Shown: positions 1-6,573, counted from the first letter of the stretch. The stretch is DNA of 8,392 bases from Methanothrix sp. (GCA_011391755.1 JAABPZ010000007.1:1-8392), one strand, 5' to 3'. Numbers and translations: made by a program. The notes: generated by a model from the sequence alone, not told the origin.

Positions 1-399
1 CCGACCACCAACCATCGGATTTTCCAGCCCCCGGAAGAGGCCCAATCCATCGTGCTCTATTTGCGAGGTCTTGCCGTGCAGTGGCCTGATGTGGGAGATG
101 GTGCCGCCGTAGGCTATGTTCATGGCCTGATGGCCCAGACAAACGCCCAGGATGGGGGTGCTCCCAAACTGCTTAATAATCTCCAGGCAACTGCCGATGT
201 CCCGCGCATTGGCCGGATGGCCCGGCCCGGGAGATATTACGATTCCCAGGGGCTCTATGGCCGCCACCTCCGCCAATGTTATGCGGTTGGACCGGACGGC
301 CGTCTCCGGGTAAAATTGGGAGACATAGTCCACCAGATTCCAGACAAAGGAGTCCTGGTTGTCCACAAATAGAATAGGGCGGACGATGCGATCAGTCAT
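1..399 (-). CDS. trpG: Anthranilate synthase glutamine amidotransferase subunit TrpG (component II), 3'-truncated by the window edge
   Basis: This is the class I glutamine amidotransferase that releases ammonia from glutamine for TrpE in the first step of tryptophan synthesis. The first 133 residues are visible and the frame stays open to base 1; the family is usually about 190 residues. Motifs seen are FVDNQDSF (residues 11-18), the oxyanion-strand SPGPGHP (56-62) and the nucleophile elbow GVCLGHQ (85-91) with catalytic Cys87. The catalytic His/Glu pair lies beyond the edge. The ATG (399-397) overlaps the trpE stop as ATGA. A ribosome site GGGAG (411-407) lies 7 nt upstream inside the end of trpE, so translation is probably coupled, which would suit a complex needing equal subunits. 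A PabA role in folate synthesis is possible for this family, but the operon context favours TrpG. Confidence 0.96.
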   Translation of the reverse strand, partial: MTDRIVRPILFVDNQDSFVWNLVDYVSQFYPETAVRSNRITLAEVAAIEPLGIVISPGPGHPANARDIGSCLEIIKQFGSTPILGVCLGHQAMNIAYGGTISHIRPLHGKTSQIEHDGLGLFRGLENPMVGGR

Positions 400-1844
400 A
401 CCGCCACTCCCAAAGCCCTCTTCATGGCCGCCATCTTTCGCTCTGTCTCCTGGTATTCTTTCTCTGGATCGGAGTCCGCCACTATCCCTGCCCCGGCCTG
501 CACCGTAGCCACATTGTCCTTGACCAGAACGCTGCGGATGGCTATGGCAAAGTCGGAGCTGCCGTCTATGGAAAAGTAGCCTATGCCGCCTCCGTAGATG
601 CCGCGCGCCGCCTGCTCGAGGTCATCGATGATCTCCATGGCCCGCAGCTTGGGCGCTCCGGAGAGGGTTCCTGCCGGAAAGGCCGCTCTTGCCGCATCGA
701 ACTGGTCACACTCTTCTCTCAGCTCTCCGGAGACGGTGGTCTCAATGTGCTGCACATGAGAGTACTTGAGCACGGACATGAAATCGTCCACCTGGACTGT
801 GCCGGAGCGGCAGACGGATCGCACATCGTTTCGGCCCAGGTCCACCAGCATGACATGCTCTGCTCTCTCCTTCTCGTCTGCCAGCATTATTTTGGCGTAC
901 CTGTCGTCCTCTTCTCGTGTCCTTCCCCGGGGACAGGTCCCGGCAATGGGATTGACCCGAAGCTTGCGGTCATAGGTATTGAAGAGCGTCTCGGGCGAAG
1001 CCCCCACAATGGCCAGGTCGCCAAATTCGAAGATATAGGTGTAGGGGCTGGGATTGATGCTGCATAGTTTCCGATAGAGCTTGACGGGATCCGGACACTC
1101 AATTCTGGTCGATCGGGCTAAGACTATCTGAAATATGTCCCCCTCCAAAATATGGGCCTTGGCTTTTCGCACGCAGTCCTCGTAATGCTGCTGCCCTCCG
1201 GCCGAGAGTACCCGGCCTGACACAAACGGGTCGTCGGCCTGATCGTAGTCGGGATCGATTCCACCAATGGTTTCGATCAGGTTGACCTTGGGGCCGGGCA
1301 GAATGGGGGCTATGGTGAAGTATACCTTGCGGGTGAGATGGTCGAAGATGAAGGTGCTCTCTGCCAGGCAGAGCTTGGCATCGGGTGTATCTGAGGTAGA
1401 GATTCTGCCCAGGCGTTCTTTAACCAGATCGTAGGCCAGATATCCTATCCCTCCTCCCGTGAAGACCTGCCTGCCAAAGCTATTAGGCATACCCCGGTTG
1501 CAGGGGATGGCAGCGCGTAGAGCATCAAAGAGATCATAGCCCTCCTTTATTGGCCCTTGCAGAATGGAGCCCTTCTTTTCCACCTCCACGCACCCGGCGA
1601 GCCTCTCTTCGATGGGTCCCATGCCACTGTTGAAAAACTCCATTTGCAGGAAGCGGTTCTTCACAGTAACCACCGCGGAAGGGTCGGCTCCCACAAAGGA
1701 GAACCTGGCCTTTTGGCCCGACTTTTCCACCGACTCCAGCAGATAAGGATACCTGCGGCTTCGCAGAGCCAGGTAAAGGGAGAGGGGAGCGTCCACGCTC
1801 ACCTTATCGGTCACGTCCACATACACCGGCTCTACTGAGGACAT
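396..1844 (-). CDS. trpE: Anthranilate synthase component I, TrpE
   Basis: TrpE converts chorismate and ammonia (supplied by TrpG) to anthranilate and pyruvate in the cytoplasm. The 482 residues are a normal full length. The N-terminal domain carries LLES (35-38), the site where tryptophan binds for feedback inhibition in characterised enzymes, so the enzyme is probably feedback-regulated. The chorismate-binding domain shows PIAGTCPRG (299-307), the acidic helix DEKERAEHVMLVDLGRND (323-340), the histidine segment YSHVQHIETT (361-370), FPAGTLSGAPK (389-399), and GAGIVADSDP followed by EKEYQET (451-467), which supplies Mg2+/chorismate ligands in the family. The PRG motif has Cys where bacterial enzymes usually have Arg. 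The ATG start is supported by AGAGGTGA (1856-1849), 4 nt upstream. Its start overlaps trpF by 13 bp and its end overlaps trpG by 4 bp. The LLES motif and partner gene make the aminodeoxychorismate synthase PabB unlikely. Confidence 0.97.
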   Translation of the reverse strand: MSSVEPVYVDVTDKVSVDAPLSLYLALRSRRYPYLLESVEKSGQKARFSFVGADPSAVVTVKNRFLQMEFFNSGMGPIEERLAGCVEVEKKGSILQGPIKEGYDLFDALRAAIPCNRGMPNSFGRQVFTGGGIGYLAYDLVKERLGRISTSDTPDAKLCLAESTFIFDHLTRKVYFTIAPILPGPKVNLIETIGGIDPDYDQADDPFVSGRVLSAGGQQHYEDCVRKAKAHILEGDIFQIVLARSTRIECPDPVKLYRKLCSINPSPYTYIFEFGDLAIVGASPETLFNTYDRKLRVNPIAGTCPRGRTREEDDRYAKIMLADEKERAEHVMLVDLGRNDVRSVCRSGTVQVDDFMSVLKYSHVQHIETTVSGELREECDQFDAARAAFPAGTLSGAPKLRAMEIIDDLEQAARGIYGGGIGYFSIDGSSDFAIAIRSVLVKDNVATVQAGAGIVADSDPEKEYQETERKMAAMKRALGVAV

Positions 1845-2467
1845 GCTCTCACCTCTCTGACAAAGGAGAAAATCTTTTGTGAGTCCTTCTTGCCGTCCGT
1901 CTCCAGGCCGCTGGAGGCATCCACGGCATAGGGCCTGACCTTTTCGATGGCATCAGCTACATTGGCGGGGTTAAGGCCGCCCGCCAGGATCACCGGCACC
2001 TTCAGGCTCTCGACTATGGCGGCGCTTTTGTTCCAGTCATGAACGGCTCCCGTTCCCCCCAGCTTTCCCTGGGCAACGCTGTCCAGAAGAACGGCATCGG
2101 CACTTACTGCATAGTTTCGGATCTCAAATAGGCTGGAACCTGCGGCTACCGCTGCCACCAGCTTCTGAGAAACCCTGCCCTTCAGCTCCGCCAGATCAGA
2201 GGCGCTTAAGGAGCCATGCACCTGAAGCACATCCGCTCCGATTAGCTTCGCCAGCTGCACAGCGCCCTCGACATCCTCCGGTGCGATCACGGCCACGCTC
2301 TTGGTGAATGGCGGCACCAGTTTTATCAGATCGGCCGCATCTTTTGCAGAGAGGCGATGTCGGGACGAATCGATCTCTACAACAAATCCAACCGCGTCCG
2401 CTCCGGCAACGATCGCTTGCAAGAGCTCGGCGCGGTTCATGATTCCGCAGACCTTAATCCTCGTCAC
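1832..2467 (-). CDS. trpF: Phosphoribosylanthranilate isomerase TrpF
   Basis: TrpF carries out the Amadori rearrangement of N-(5-phosphoribosyl)anthranilate to CdRP in tryptophan synthesis. It is a single-domain TIM barrel of 211 residues, the usual size. Seen in order: KVCG (5-8) with the general-base Cys7, GADAVGFV (22-29), SSRHRLS (34-40) replacing the more typical SPRxLS, LQVHG (81-85), LLDS (127-130) with the general-acid Asp129, GGTG (137-140), LAGGLNP (161-167), and the phosphate-binding strand VDASSGLE (182-189). The start is a GTG whose GTGA also forms the trpD stop (2464-2467). GGAG (2479-2476) sits 8 nt upstream within the trpD 3' end. The isomerase stands alone rather than fused to TrpC, as is usual in archaea. 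Confidence 0.96.
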   Translation of the reverse strand: MTRIKVCGIMNRAELLQAIVAGADAVGFVVEIDSSRHRLSAKDAADLIKLVPPFTKSVAVIAPEDVEGAVQLAKLIGADVLQVHGSLSASDLAELKGRVSQKLVAAVAAGSSLFEIRNYAVSADAVLLDSVAQGKLGGTGAVHDWNKSAAIVESLKVPVILAGGLNPANVADAIEKVRPYAVDASSGLETDGKKDSQKIFSFVREVRACPQ

Positions 2468-3498
2468 AAAAACCGCTCCAGCTTTTTTGCGTCACCGTTC
2501 ATCTCCACCATTCTTTGCAGGACCTCTAGGGCTTTTCCCGAGTCTATGGCCTCTTCTGCCATTTTGGCCCCTTCTTTCAGAGTAGGGGCCCGGCCGGAGA
2601 CGTAGACGGCTGCCCCGCCGTTCATGGCGATGATATCACGGGCCGGTGACCTTTCCCCTTTCATAACCGCCACCAGCTTTCTGGCATTATCCTCGGGCAA
2701 TCCTCCGGCGATATCCTGCGATCTAGCCAGGGGATAGCCCAGGTCCTGGGGCATGAGGCAGTAGCTCTTCACGATCCCGTCTTCCAGCTCCGAGACCTTT
2801 GTCTCGCCGGTGTTGGTGATCTCGTCCATGCCCATGCCGTGCACCACCAGGGCCCTCTGTGTGCCCAGAATCAGCAAAACTCTGGCCAGCTTCTCGCATA
2901 GTTTTGGGTCGTAGACGCCCATCACCTGCGCTTTGGCTCCGGCGGGATTGGTCAGGGGCCCCAGGATGTTGAAGACGGTGCGAAGGCCCAGTTCTCGCCG
3001 GACCGACGCTACGCGCTTCATGGCTGGATGAAAGACGGGGGCCAGCATGAATCCGATGCCAAGGGTCTCAATCATGGCCGCCACCGCTTCGGGCAGAGGA
3101 CTGATGTTGACGCCCAGTTCCGCGAGTACGTTGGCGCTGCCGCATTTTGAGCTCACGGCATAGTTTCCGTGCTTGGCCACAGGCACACCGCAGGCAGCGG
3201 AGACGATGGCGGCTGCCGTGCTCACGTTGATGGTGTTGGAGGCATCTCCCCCTGTTCCGCAGGTATCCACCAGGGCGCCTTTGACCTTGGGTCGGATGCA
3301 AACTGCTGAGCCACGCATCTTCCTGGCAAAGCCTGCGATCTCCGGGATGGATTCGCCTTTCATGCGTAGCGCTATGAGCAGAGCGCCAATCTGGGCATCT
3401 GTGGCGCTGCTGAAGATCTCGCCCATCAATGCCTCTGCCTCCTCTAGGGTTAGGTCGTGCCCTTCCACGATCTTTTGAAGATAAGTCAAAGTAATCAC
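2464..3498 (-). CDS. trpD: Anthranilate phosphoribosyltransferase TrpD
   Basis: TrpD transfers the phosphoribosyl group of PRPP to anthranilate, the second step of the branch. The 344 residues match the family. Helical N-terminal domain: residues 1-70. The PRPP site shows DTCGTGGD (78-85), NVST (91-94) and KHGN (109-112). The family SS(K)xGSAD segment appears as SSKCGSAN (116-123), with Asn in place of the usual Asp and Tyr instead of Arg after KHGN. RRELGLRTVFNILGPLTNP (167-185) includes the conserved anthranilate-site Arg region, and GMDEITNTGE (223-232) supplies the acidic Mg2+ pair Asp225/Glu226. First gene of the operon. The start is GTG at 3498; a TTG three codons later (3489) is possible, because the GGTGAT overlapping the GTG itself resembles a ribosome site. 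The predicted leader is only about 25-30 nt, so no peptide-based attenuator fits before it. Confidence 0.96.
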   Translation of the reverse strand: MITLTYLQKIVEGHDLTLEEAEALMGEIFSSATDAQIGALLIALRMKGESIPEIAGFARKMRGSAVCIRPKVKGALVDTCGTGGDASNTINVSTAAAIVSAACGVPVAKHGNYAVSSKCGSANVLAELGVNISPLPEAVAAMIETLGIGFMLAPVFHPAMKRVASVRRELGLRTVFNILGPLTNPAGAKAQVMGVYDPKLCEKLARVLLILGTQRALVVHGMGMDEITNTGETKVSELEDGIVKSYCLMPQDLGYPLARSQDIAGGLPEDNARKLVAVMKGERSPARDIIAMNGGAAVYVSGRAPTLKEGAKMAEEAIDSGKALEVLQRMVEMNGDAKKLERFL

Positions 3499-3513
3499 CA
3501 GATCAAATGTATA

Positions 3514-3547
3514 ACATTGTACTATATTGAGTTAAAAAGTACATTGT
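3514..3547. promoter_or_regulatory. Candidate trp operator: inverted repeat of TGTACA-like half-sites
   Basis: The left arm ACATTGTACT (3514-3523) and right arm AGTACATTGT (3538-3547) are inverted repeats matching at 9 of 10 positions, separated by 14 bp. Each arm contains a 5-of-6 match (TGTACT, AGTACA) to TGTACA, the TRP box bound by the TrpY repressor of Methanothermobacter. The element lies between the TATA box (3547-3554) and the first trp gene and covers the expected start site near 3525, as expected for repression. No regulator gene is in the window, so the binding protein is unknown. Confidence 0.5.
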
Positions 3548-3554
3548 ATTTATA
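3547..3554 (-). promoter_or_regulatory. TATA box of the trpDFEG operon
   Basis: On the minus strand this reads TATAAATA, a good archaeal box A. Transcription would start about 25 bp downstream, near 3525, leaving a leader of roughly 27 nt before the trpD GTG. No other TATA-like element stands closer to trpD with suitable spacing. Confidence 0.6.
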
Positions 3555-3757
3555 GGTTGTGCGTTGTTGGTCGAAAAATAGCGTTTCGTGTCCTGACACC
3601 TACGCAATAAAATGGAAAAAGCTGCGCACTAAGGCTTATCTTTGCCCTTATCTCGGCCCGATTTTTTATCGAGACTGTCTTCCCTGTCTAGGGGTTTTTC
3701 CTCTTCTAGATCGGATAAGTCTGCTCCACACATGTTCTGAATTCTTCTGCCTGTTTC
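3555..3757. other. Spacer between the divergent trp and aSelBL promoters; no gene seen
   Basis: This stretch lies upstream of both predicted promoters. The one small open frame (67 codons from 3559) has no ribosome site and an unconvincing cysteine-rich translation, so I do not call it. It contains a 12-bp inverted repeat GTGTCCTGACAC (3588-3599) lying inside a weaker pair TGCGT (3560-3564) / ACGCA (3602-3606). There is also a T-run near 3662-3667. No tRNA or other RNA gene was recognised. Confidence 0.4.
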
Positions 3758-3765
3758 TATAAAAA
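3758..3765 (+). promoter_or_regulatory. TATA box of the aSelBL gene
   Basis: TATAAAAA lies 59 bp before the ATG at 3824. The predicted start, about 25 bp downstream near 3788, gives a leader of about 35 nt. That leader contains the palindrome at 3796-3812. Confidence 0.5.
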
Positions 3766-3795
3766 GTGGATGGCATTTCGGCCACCGCAAAACCT

Positions 3796-3812
3796 ATTAT
3801 CCCAGGGATAAT
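3796..3812. repeat. Perfect 17-bp palindrome in the aSelBL leader
   Basis: ATTATCCC-A-GGGATAAT is a perfect inverted repeat of 8 bp around one central base. It ends 11 bp before the ATG at 3824 and begins a few bases after the predicted transcription start. It could be a dimeric regulator's operator. In RNA it could fold as AUUAUC/GAUAAU with a five-base loop beside the start codon. There is no clear ribosome site in this leader. Confidence 0.55.
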
Positions 3813-3823
3813 TTCAGTTAAAC

Positions 3824-4783
3824 ATGGCGAATCTCAATGTGGCGATCCTGGGGTCCCTGGACTACGGCAAAGAGCTGGGCAAGAAGGGCACGGCCAGCGA
3901 TCTCACCTTTTACAACCTGAAAAAAGGACAGAACACCGTCACCTTCATAGAGCCGTCCCGCTACCCGGAGAAGCTTGCGCCCCTCTTCTACGCCGTTTCC
4001 ATGGCCCAGAAGGCCCTGCTCATCGTGGACCAGATAAATCCTGCCTTTGGAGAGTCGGTCATCATGTGCGACTCGGTAGGCGTGAAAGAGGGCATTGTGG
4101 TCCTCAAGAACTACCTCTCTCGCGAGCAGATCGCTCCCTTCATCAAGGGCACAGTGGTGAACGGCTATGAGTTCCTGGAAGACGACAAGAACGTCCTTCG
4201 AGAAAGGCTTTTAGAAGATGTGGGCAAGATGGATTCGCCACAAAATGCAGAGACGGGATCCTTACCGGTCGATCATTTCTTCAATGTGCGGGGCATCGGC
4301 ACAGTGGTCCTGGGGTCTGTAGCGGAAGGGAGCATCAAGAAGCACGACGTTCTCCGGGCATTGCCGGGAGAGAAGACGGCCCAGGTGCGCTCCATCCAAA
4401 AGCATGATGAGGACTTCGATACGGCAGGCATTGGCGAGAGGACGGGAATAGCGTTGAAGGGCATCGAGGTAGAAGACCTGGATCGAGGGACCATTCTCAC
4501 CAACGATAAATCCATAAAGCAAGTATCTTCCCTGACCGCCCAAGTGCATGTGGTCAAATACTGGCCCGCGCCACTAACAGAGGGGATGGTGATGCACATC
4601 GGCCACTGGATGCAGTACGTCCCGGCCAGAGTCGAGGCCGCATCAGCGGAGGGAGATTGGCATAACGTGGTGCTGAAACTCAAGCTGGACAAGGTGCTGG
4701 TCTACCGGCCGGGTGCAAAGGCGGTTCTCACTTATCCCGAGGGCGGCAAGCTGAGAGTGGTGGGTACCATAGAGCTGCCTTAA
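3824..4783 (+). CDS. Archaeal SelB-like protein (aSelBL) with degraded GTPase domain
   Basis: This is an EF-Tu superfamily protein of 319 residues resembling the archaeal SelB-like family, which occurs in many methanogens whether or not they use selenocysteine or pyrrolysine. The G domain (about 1-135) is reduced and damaged. The P-loop reads GSLDYGKE (10-17), keeping Lys16 but with Glu for the essential Thr/Ser. The DTPGH switch II region is replaced by FIEPSRYPEK (41-50), and the NKxD guanine motif by VVLKNYLS (92-99). Domain II (about 147-228) is well kept, with HFFNVRGIGTVVLGSVAEGS (151-170). Domain III (about 235-319) is also well kept, including VHVVKYWPAP and VLVYRPGAKAVLTYP. The SECIS-recognition C-terminal domain of true SelB is absent. 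The fold suggests tRNA and/or ribosome binding without ordinary GTP hydrolysis; this is inference and the in vivo role is not known. The ATG lacks a clear Shine-Dalgarno site. Confidence 0.85.
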   Translation: MANLNVAILGSLDYGKELGKKGTASDLTFYNLKKGQNTVTFIEPSRYPEKLAPLFYAVSMAQKALLIVDQINPAFGESVIMCDSVGVKEGIVVLKNYLSREQIAPFIKGTVVNGYEFLEDDKNVLRERLLEDVGKMDSPQNAETGSLPVDHFFNVRGIGTVVLGSVAEGSIKKHDVLRALPGEKTAQVRSIQKHDEDFDTAGIGERTGIALKGIEVEDLDRGTILTNDKSIKQVSSLTAQVHVVKYWPAPLTEGMVMHIGHWMQYVPARVEAASAEGDWHNVVLKLKLDKVLVYRPGAKAVLTYPEGGKLRVVGTIELP

Positions 4784-4824
4784 GAAAAAACTGCCTTGCA
4801 TGGATCAGCAGTCTCCTTTGTCTC

Positions 4825-4841
4825 TTTTTCTATCCTTTTTT
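4825..4841 (+). terminator. Oligo-T terminator after the aSelBL gene
   Basis: Two T-runs (4825-4829 and 4836-4841) lie in a pyrimidine-rich stretch beginning about 40 bp after the stop codon. No hairpin is evident; archaeal RNA polymerase commonly terminates at such oligo-T tracts. Confidence 0.45.
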
Positions 4842-4852
4842 CGAATTCTGGC

Positions 4853-4864
4853 AAATATTCATAT
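4853..4864 (+). promoter_or_regulatory. Weak TATA-like element before the small membrane protein gene
   Basis: AAATATTCATAT is AT-rich and centred about 27 bp before position 4885, which would give a short leader to the ATG at 4898. It is a weak match; it is proposed because an oligo-T tract separates this gene from the one upstream. Confidence 0.25.
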
Positions 4865-4897
4865 CCAAGCACGTCAGATCCATTTTCAAGGCAAAAT

Positions 4898-5143
4898 ATG
4901 AACAAGAATAACATATTTCAAAAATTAGCTGCATTATTGATGGTATTAATCGGATTGCTGGCTATGTTGGTGGCCTGGGAACTTCTGCTGGTATCCGGCA
5001 TCCATAACTCGACCGTCGTGGTACTGGAGATGGGTGGTGTTTTGGTCTGCATGGCTGGATACTTCCTCTGGCGACGTGTTAGGGAGTTGGAAAAAGATGC
5101 AAAGAGGCAAATTCAAGCACAATTAGACGTCGAAGAAGATTAA
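4898..5143 (+). CDS. Small two-helix membrane protein, function unknown
   Basis: The 81-residue product has a short basic N-terminus (MNKNNIFQK), then two hydrophobic segments at about 8-32 and 39-58. These are joined by a short polar turn (SGIHNST) and followed by a charged tail (about 59-81) beginning WRRVRELEKDAKRQ and ending DVEED. The RR at the end of helix 2 suggests the tail is cytoplasmic, giving a hairpin with both ends inside. I do not recognise the family. The ATG at 4898 is preferred over one at 4796: the extension would be non-conserved-looking sequence covering an oligo-T tract. AAGG lies 7 nt before 4898 as a weak ribosome site. No functional link to the neighbours is apparent. 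Confidence 0.6.
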   Translation: MNKNNIFQKLAALLMVLIGLLAMLVAWELLLVSGIHNSTVVVLEMGGVLVCMAGYFLWRRVRELEKDAKRQIQAQLDVEED

Positions 5144-5169
5144 AACGAATAGAGCAAAAGACTGAATAC

Positions 5170-5186
5170 TGATCTGATCATTTTTT
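5170..5186 (+). terminator. Oligo-T terminator after the small membrane protein gene
   Basis: The short inverted repeat TGATC-T-GATCA (5170-5180) runs directly into six T residues (5181-5186), followed by further T-rich sequence. The stem is too short to matter much by itself; the T-tract is the main signal. The rest of 5144-5306 shows no gene. Confidence 0.4.
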
Positions 5187-5283
5187 ATTCTGTTTTTCCA
5201 GCCAAGCCAAAAGTTCCTGAAAATCAAGATTTTAGCTTTGAACGAAATTCAAATCTATCCGAAGGAACTAAAATTGGACCCTA

Positions 5284-5289
5284 AAAAAG
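5284..5289 (-). terminator. Oligo-T terminator after the minus-strand DUF1646 transporter gene
   Basis: On the minus strand a run of six T residues follows the TAA stop (5309-5307) by about 17 nt. A loose inverted repeat CTCTTG/CAAGAG (5297-5302 and 5318-5323) overlaps the end of the gene. Confidence 0.4.
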
Positions 5290-5306
5290 ATGTGGCCTCT
5301 TGAGAT

Positions 5307-6419
5307 TTAATTAATCCCAAGAGTGGGGTTGATTCCCAGAACGAATACTACTACGAAATACAGAGCGTTCAATACTAATCCTAATGGTACGCCCAGCTTT
5401 GCCCACTCGCTGCTGGTTATGCCCAGCTTTCCGGCAGAGATGATGTTGGGGATGTTGCCGGGGATGAGCATGCCGCCGGAGATGAGCAGACCGTAGAGTG
5501 CAGCGTTAATCTGCTTCTGGGTCAGAGCCTTAGATATCTCAGCCGCAGTCAATGTAGCATTATCCAGGATGGCGGAGATCATGTTCACCCAGAAGAGCAC
5601 GTAATCCGGGATCTTGGTGAAGTACTTGAATATGAGTACCTCCATTCCCGCGCCCAGGAGGAAGAGAGCCGCCACGAAGGCATAAACCTTGAGGGTTCTT
5701 ATGAGAACTTCCTTGACGCTACCTTCCTCTGCGCTTCCCATTTGCTCCACCTTGCCGGTCGTCGGCTTGATGTAGTACATGGCAAAGATAGAGCAGAGCA
5801 GGACACCCAGGATGATCAGAATGCCGAGCTGATCGAATAGGTAGAAAAAGCCGGCGTTGCCAGGTCCGCCCGGATACAAAGGCGCACCCTGCAACTTAGC
5901 AATGGCAATGGTGGACAGGGGCTCTCCCAGGGGGGTGAGCACAGCGCCAAGACCAATGGCGAAACAGGCAATGATCACATAGTTGATCTTGTTCTTTCGA
6001 TCCAGGGGCAGGGTGTTGGCAATCTCGCAGAGAAAGAGCGCAGAGATAATGGCCGTGATGACGGAGCATATCAGTCCCAAAACAAAGGTGGAGACAAATA
6101 TGATAACTCCCAGGTTCATCTTCTTGACCACGCCGCCCATGAAGTTCTGGAAGGCCTTCTGGCCATAAAGGAAAATGAATCCAGCCACCAACACTGCGGG
6201 TACGATGCCCTTGATTACAGGCTCTTCTGCCGCAGTCATGATCACTTCCGTTGTCCACTTGCTGGTCACAGTGACCGCAGCCGCGCCCATTATAAATAGA
6301 AATACTTCCAAATTCTGTTCAACTATCTTAATTTTAAATGGGAATATCAACACTAATAGGGCTATAAAGAACAAAGCCATATCGACTTGGGTAACAACTT
6401 CTCCCAATACAGAAACCAT
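5307..6419 (-). CDS. DUF1646 family predicted cation transporter (copy A)
   Basis: This 370-residue polytopic membrane protein resembles the DUF1646 family (predicted cation transporters related to the ion-transporter/Na+:H+ antiporter superfamily). About ten hydrophobic segments are visible, roughly 14-30, 36-53, 68-86, 102-130, 147-173, 190-217, 240-262, 276-296, 305-328 and 343-363. Family-like signatures are GLGAVLTPLGEPLST (156-170), ISAILDNATLTAAEIS (281-296) and SGGMLIPGNIPNIISAG (314-330). These look like paired re-entrant/helix-break elements, and E166 and D286 are plausible ion-site residues (inference). A cytoplasmic-type loop, 218-240, is charged. The ATG at 6419 is chosen because GAGGTGGT (6433-6426) lies 6 nt upstream. 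It is divergent from copy B at 7163; relative to B it lacks about 23 residues after helix 2 and has a PGGPG insertion at 183-187. Substrate unproven; Na+ is most likely. Confidence 0.85.
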   Translation of the reverse strand: MVSVLGEVVTQVDMALFFIALLVLIFPFKIKIVEQNLEVFLFIMGAAAVTVTSKWTTEVIMTAAEEPVIKGIVPAVLVAGFIFLYGQKAFQNFMGGVVKKMNLGVIIFVSTFVLGLICSVITAIISALFLCEIANTLPLDRKNKINYVIIACFAIGLGAVLTPLGEPLSTIAIAKLQGAPLYPGGPGNAGFFYLFDQLGILIILGVLLCSIFAMYYIKPTTGKVEQMGSAEEGSVKEVLIRTLKVYAFVAALFLLGAGMEVLIFKYFTKIPDYVLFWVNMISAILDNATLTAAEISKALTQKQINAALYGLLISGGMLIPGNIPNIISAGKLGITSSEWAKLGVPLGLVLNALYFVVVFVLGINPTLGIN

Positions 6420-6425
6420 TAGTTG

Positions 6426-6433
6426 ACCACCTC
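6426..6433 (-). promoter_or_regulatory. Strong ribosome binding site of DUF1646 copy A
   Basis: On the minus strand GAGGTGGT(C) matches the archaeal consensus GAGGTGATC with one mismatch and is 6 nt from the ATG at 6419. It fixes that start over the internal Met14. Confidence 0.75.
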
Positions 6434-6449
6434 GTTGCTATTAATCCTA

Positions 6450-6493
6450 CATCCGCTCTCCCGTGGGAGAGTTTGCTAGTCGGATGCTCTCCC
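6450..6493 (-). promoter_or_regulatory. Structured leader of DUF1646 copy A with alternative pairings
   Basis: In mRNA sense, GGGAGAGC occurs twice (6493-6486 and 6462-6455), with one CUCUCCC (6471-6465) between them that can pair with either. AUCCG (6485-6481) can also pair with CGGAU (6455-6451), making a rod with the CUCUCC/GGAGAG helix. The predicted transcription start (about 6490) falls in the first copy. The structure ends 16 nt before the ribosome site. It could be a regulatory RNA switch or, at the DNA level, a repressor operator at the start site. Confidence 0.45.
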
Positions 6494-6512
6494 AATATTA
6501 AATGCTTTTGGC

Positions 6513-6520
6513 TTTTATAT
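6513..6520 (-). promoter_or_regulatory. TATA box of DUF1646 copy A
   Basis: On the minus strand this reads ATATAAAA, about 95 bp before the ATG. The predicted start near 6490 gives a leader of about 70 nt, unusually long for an archaeal gene and just including the repeated element at 6450-6493. Confidence 0.5.
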
Positions 6521-6573
6521 GCGGAATTTTGGCTATTTTGCTTTAATCTCTCTTAGGAATGCCACCATATTCG

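Noticed and set aside
747..1102. Overlapping frames on the strand opposite trpE, and similar frames opposite trpF, trpD and the transporters
   Set aside because: They are shadows of well-supported genes with conserved motifs.
3559..3762. A 67-codon open frame upstream of aSelBL
   Set aside because: No ribosome site or recognisable protein features, and it ends across the aSelBL TATA box.
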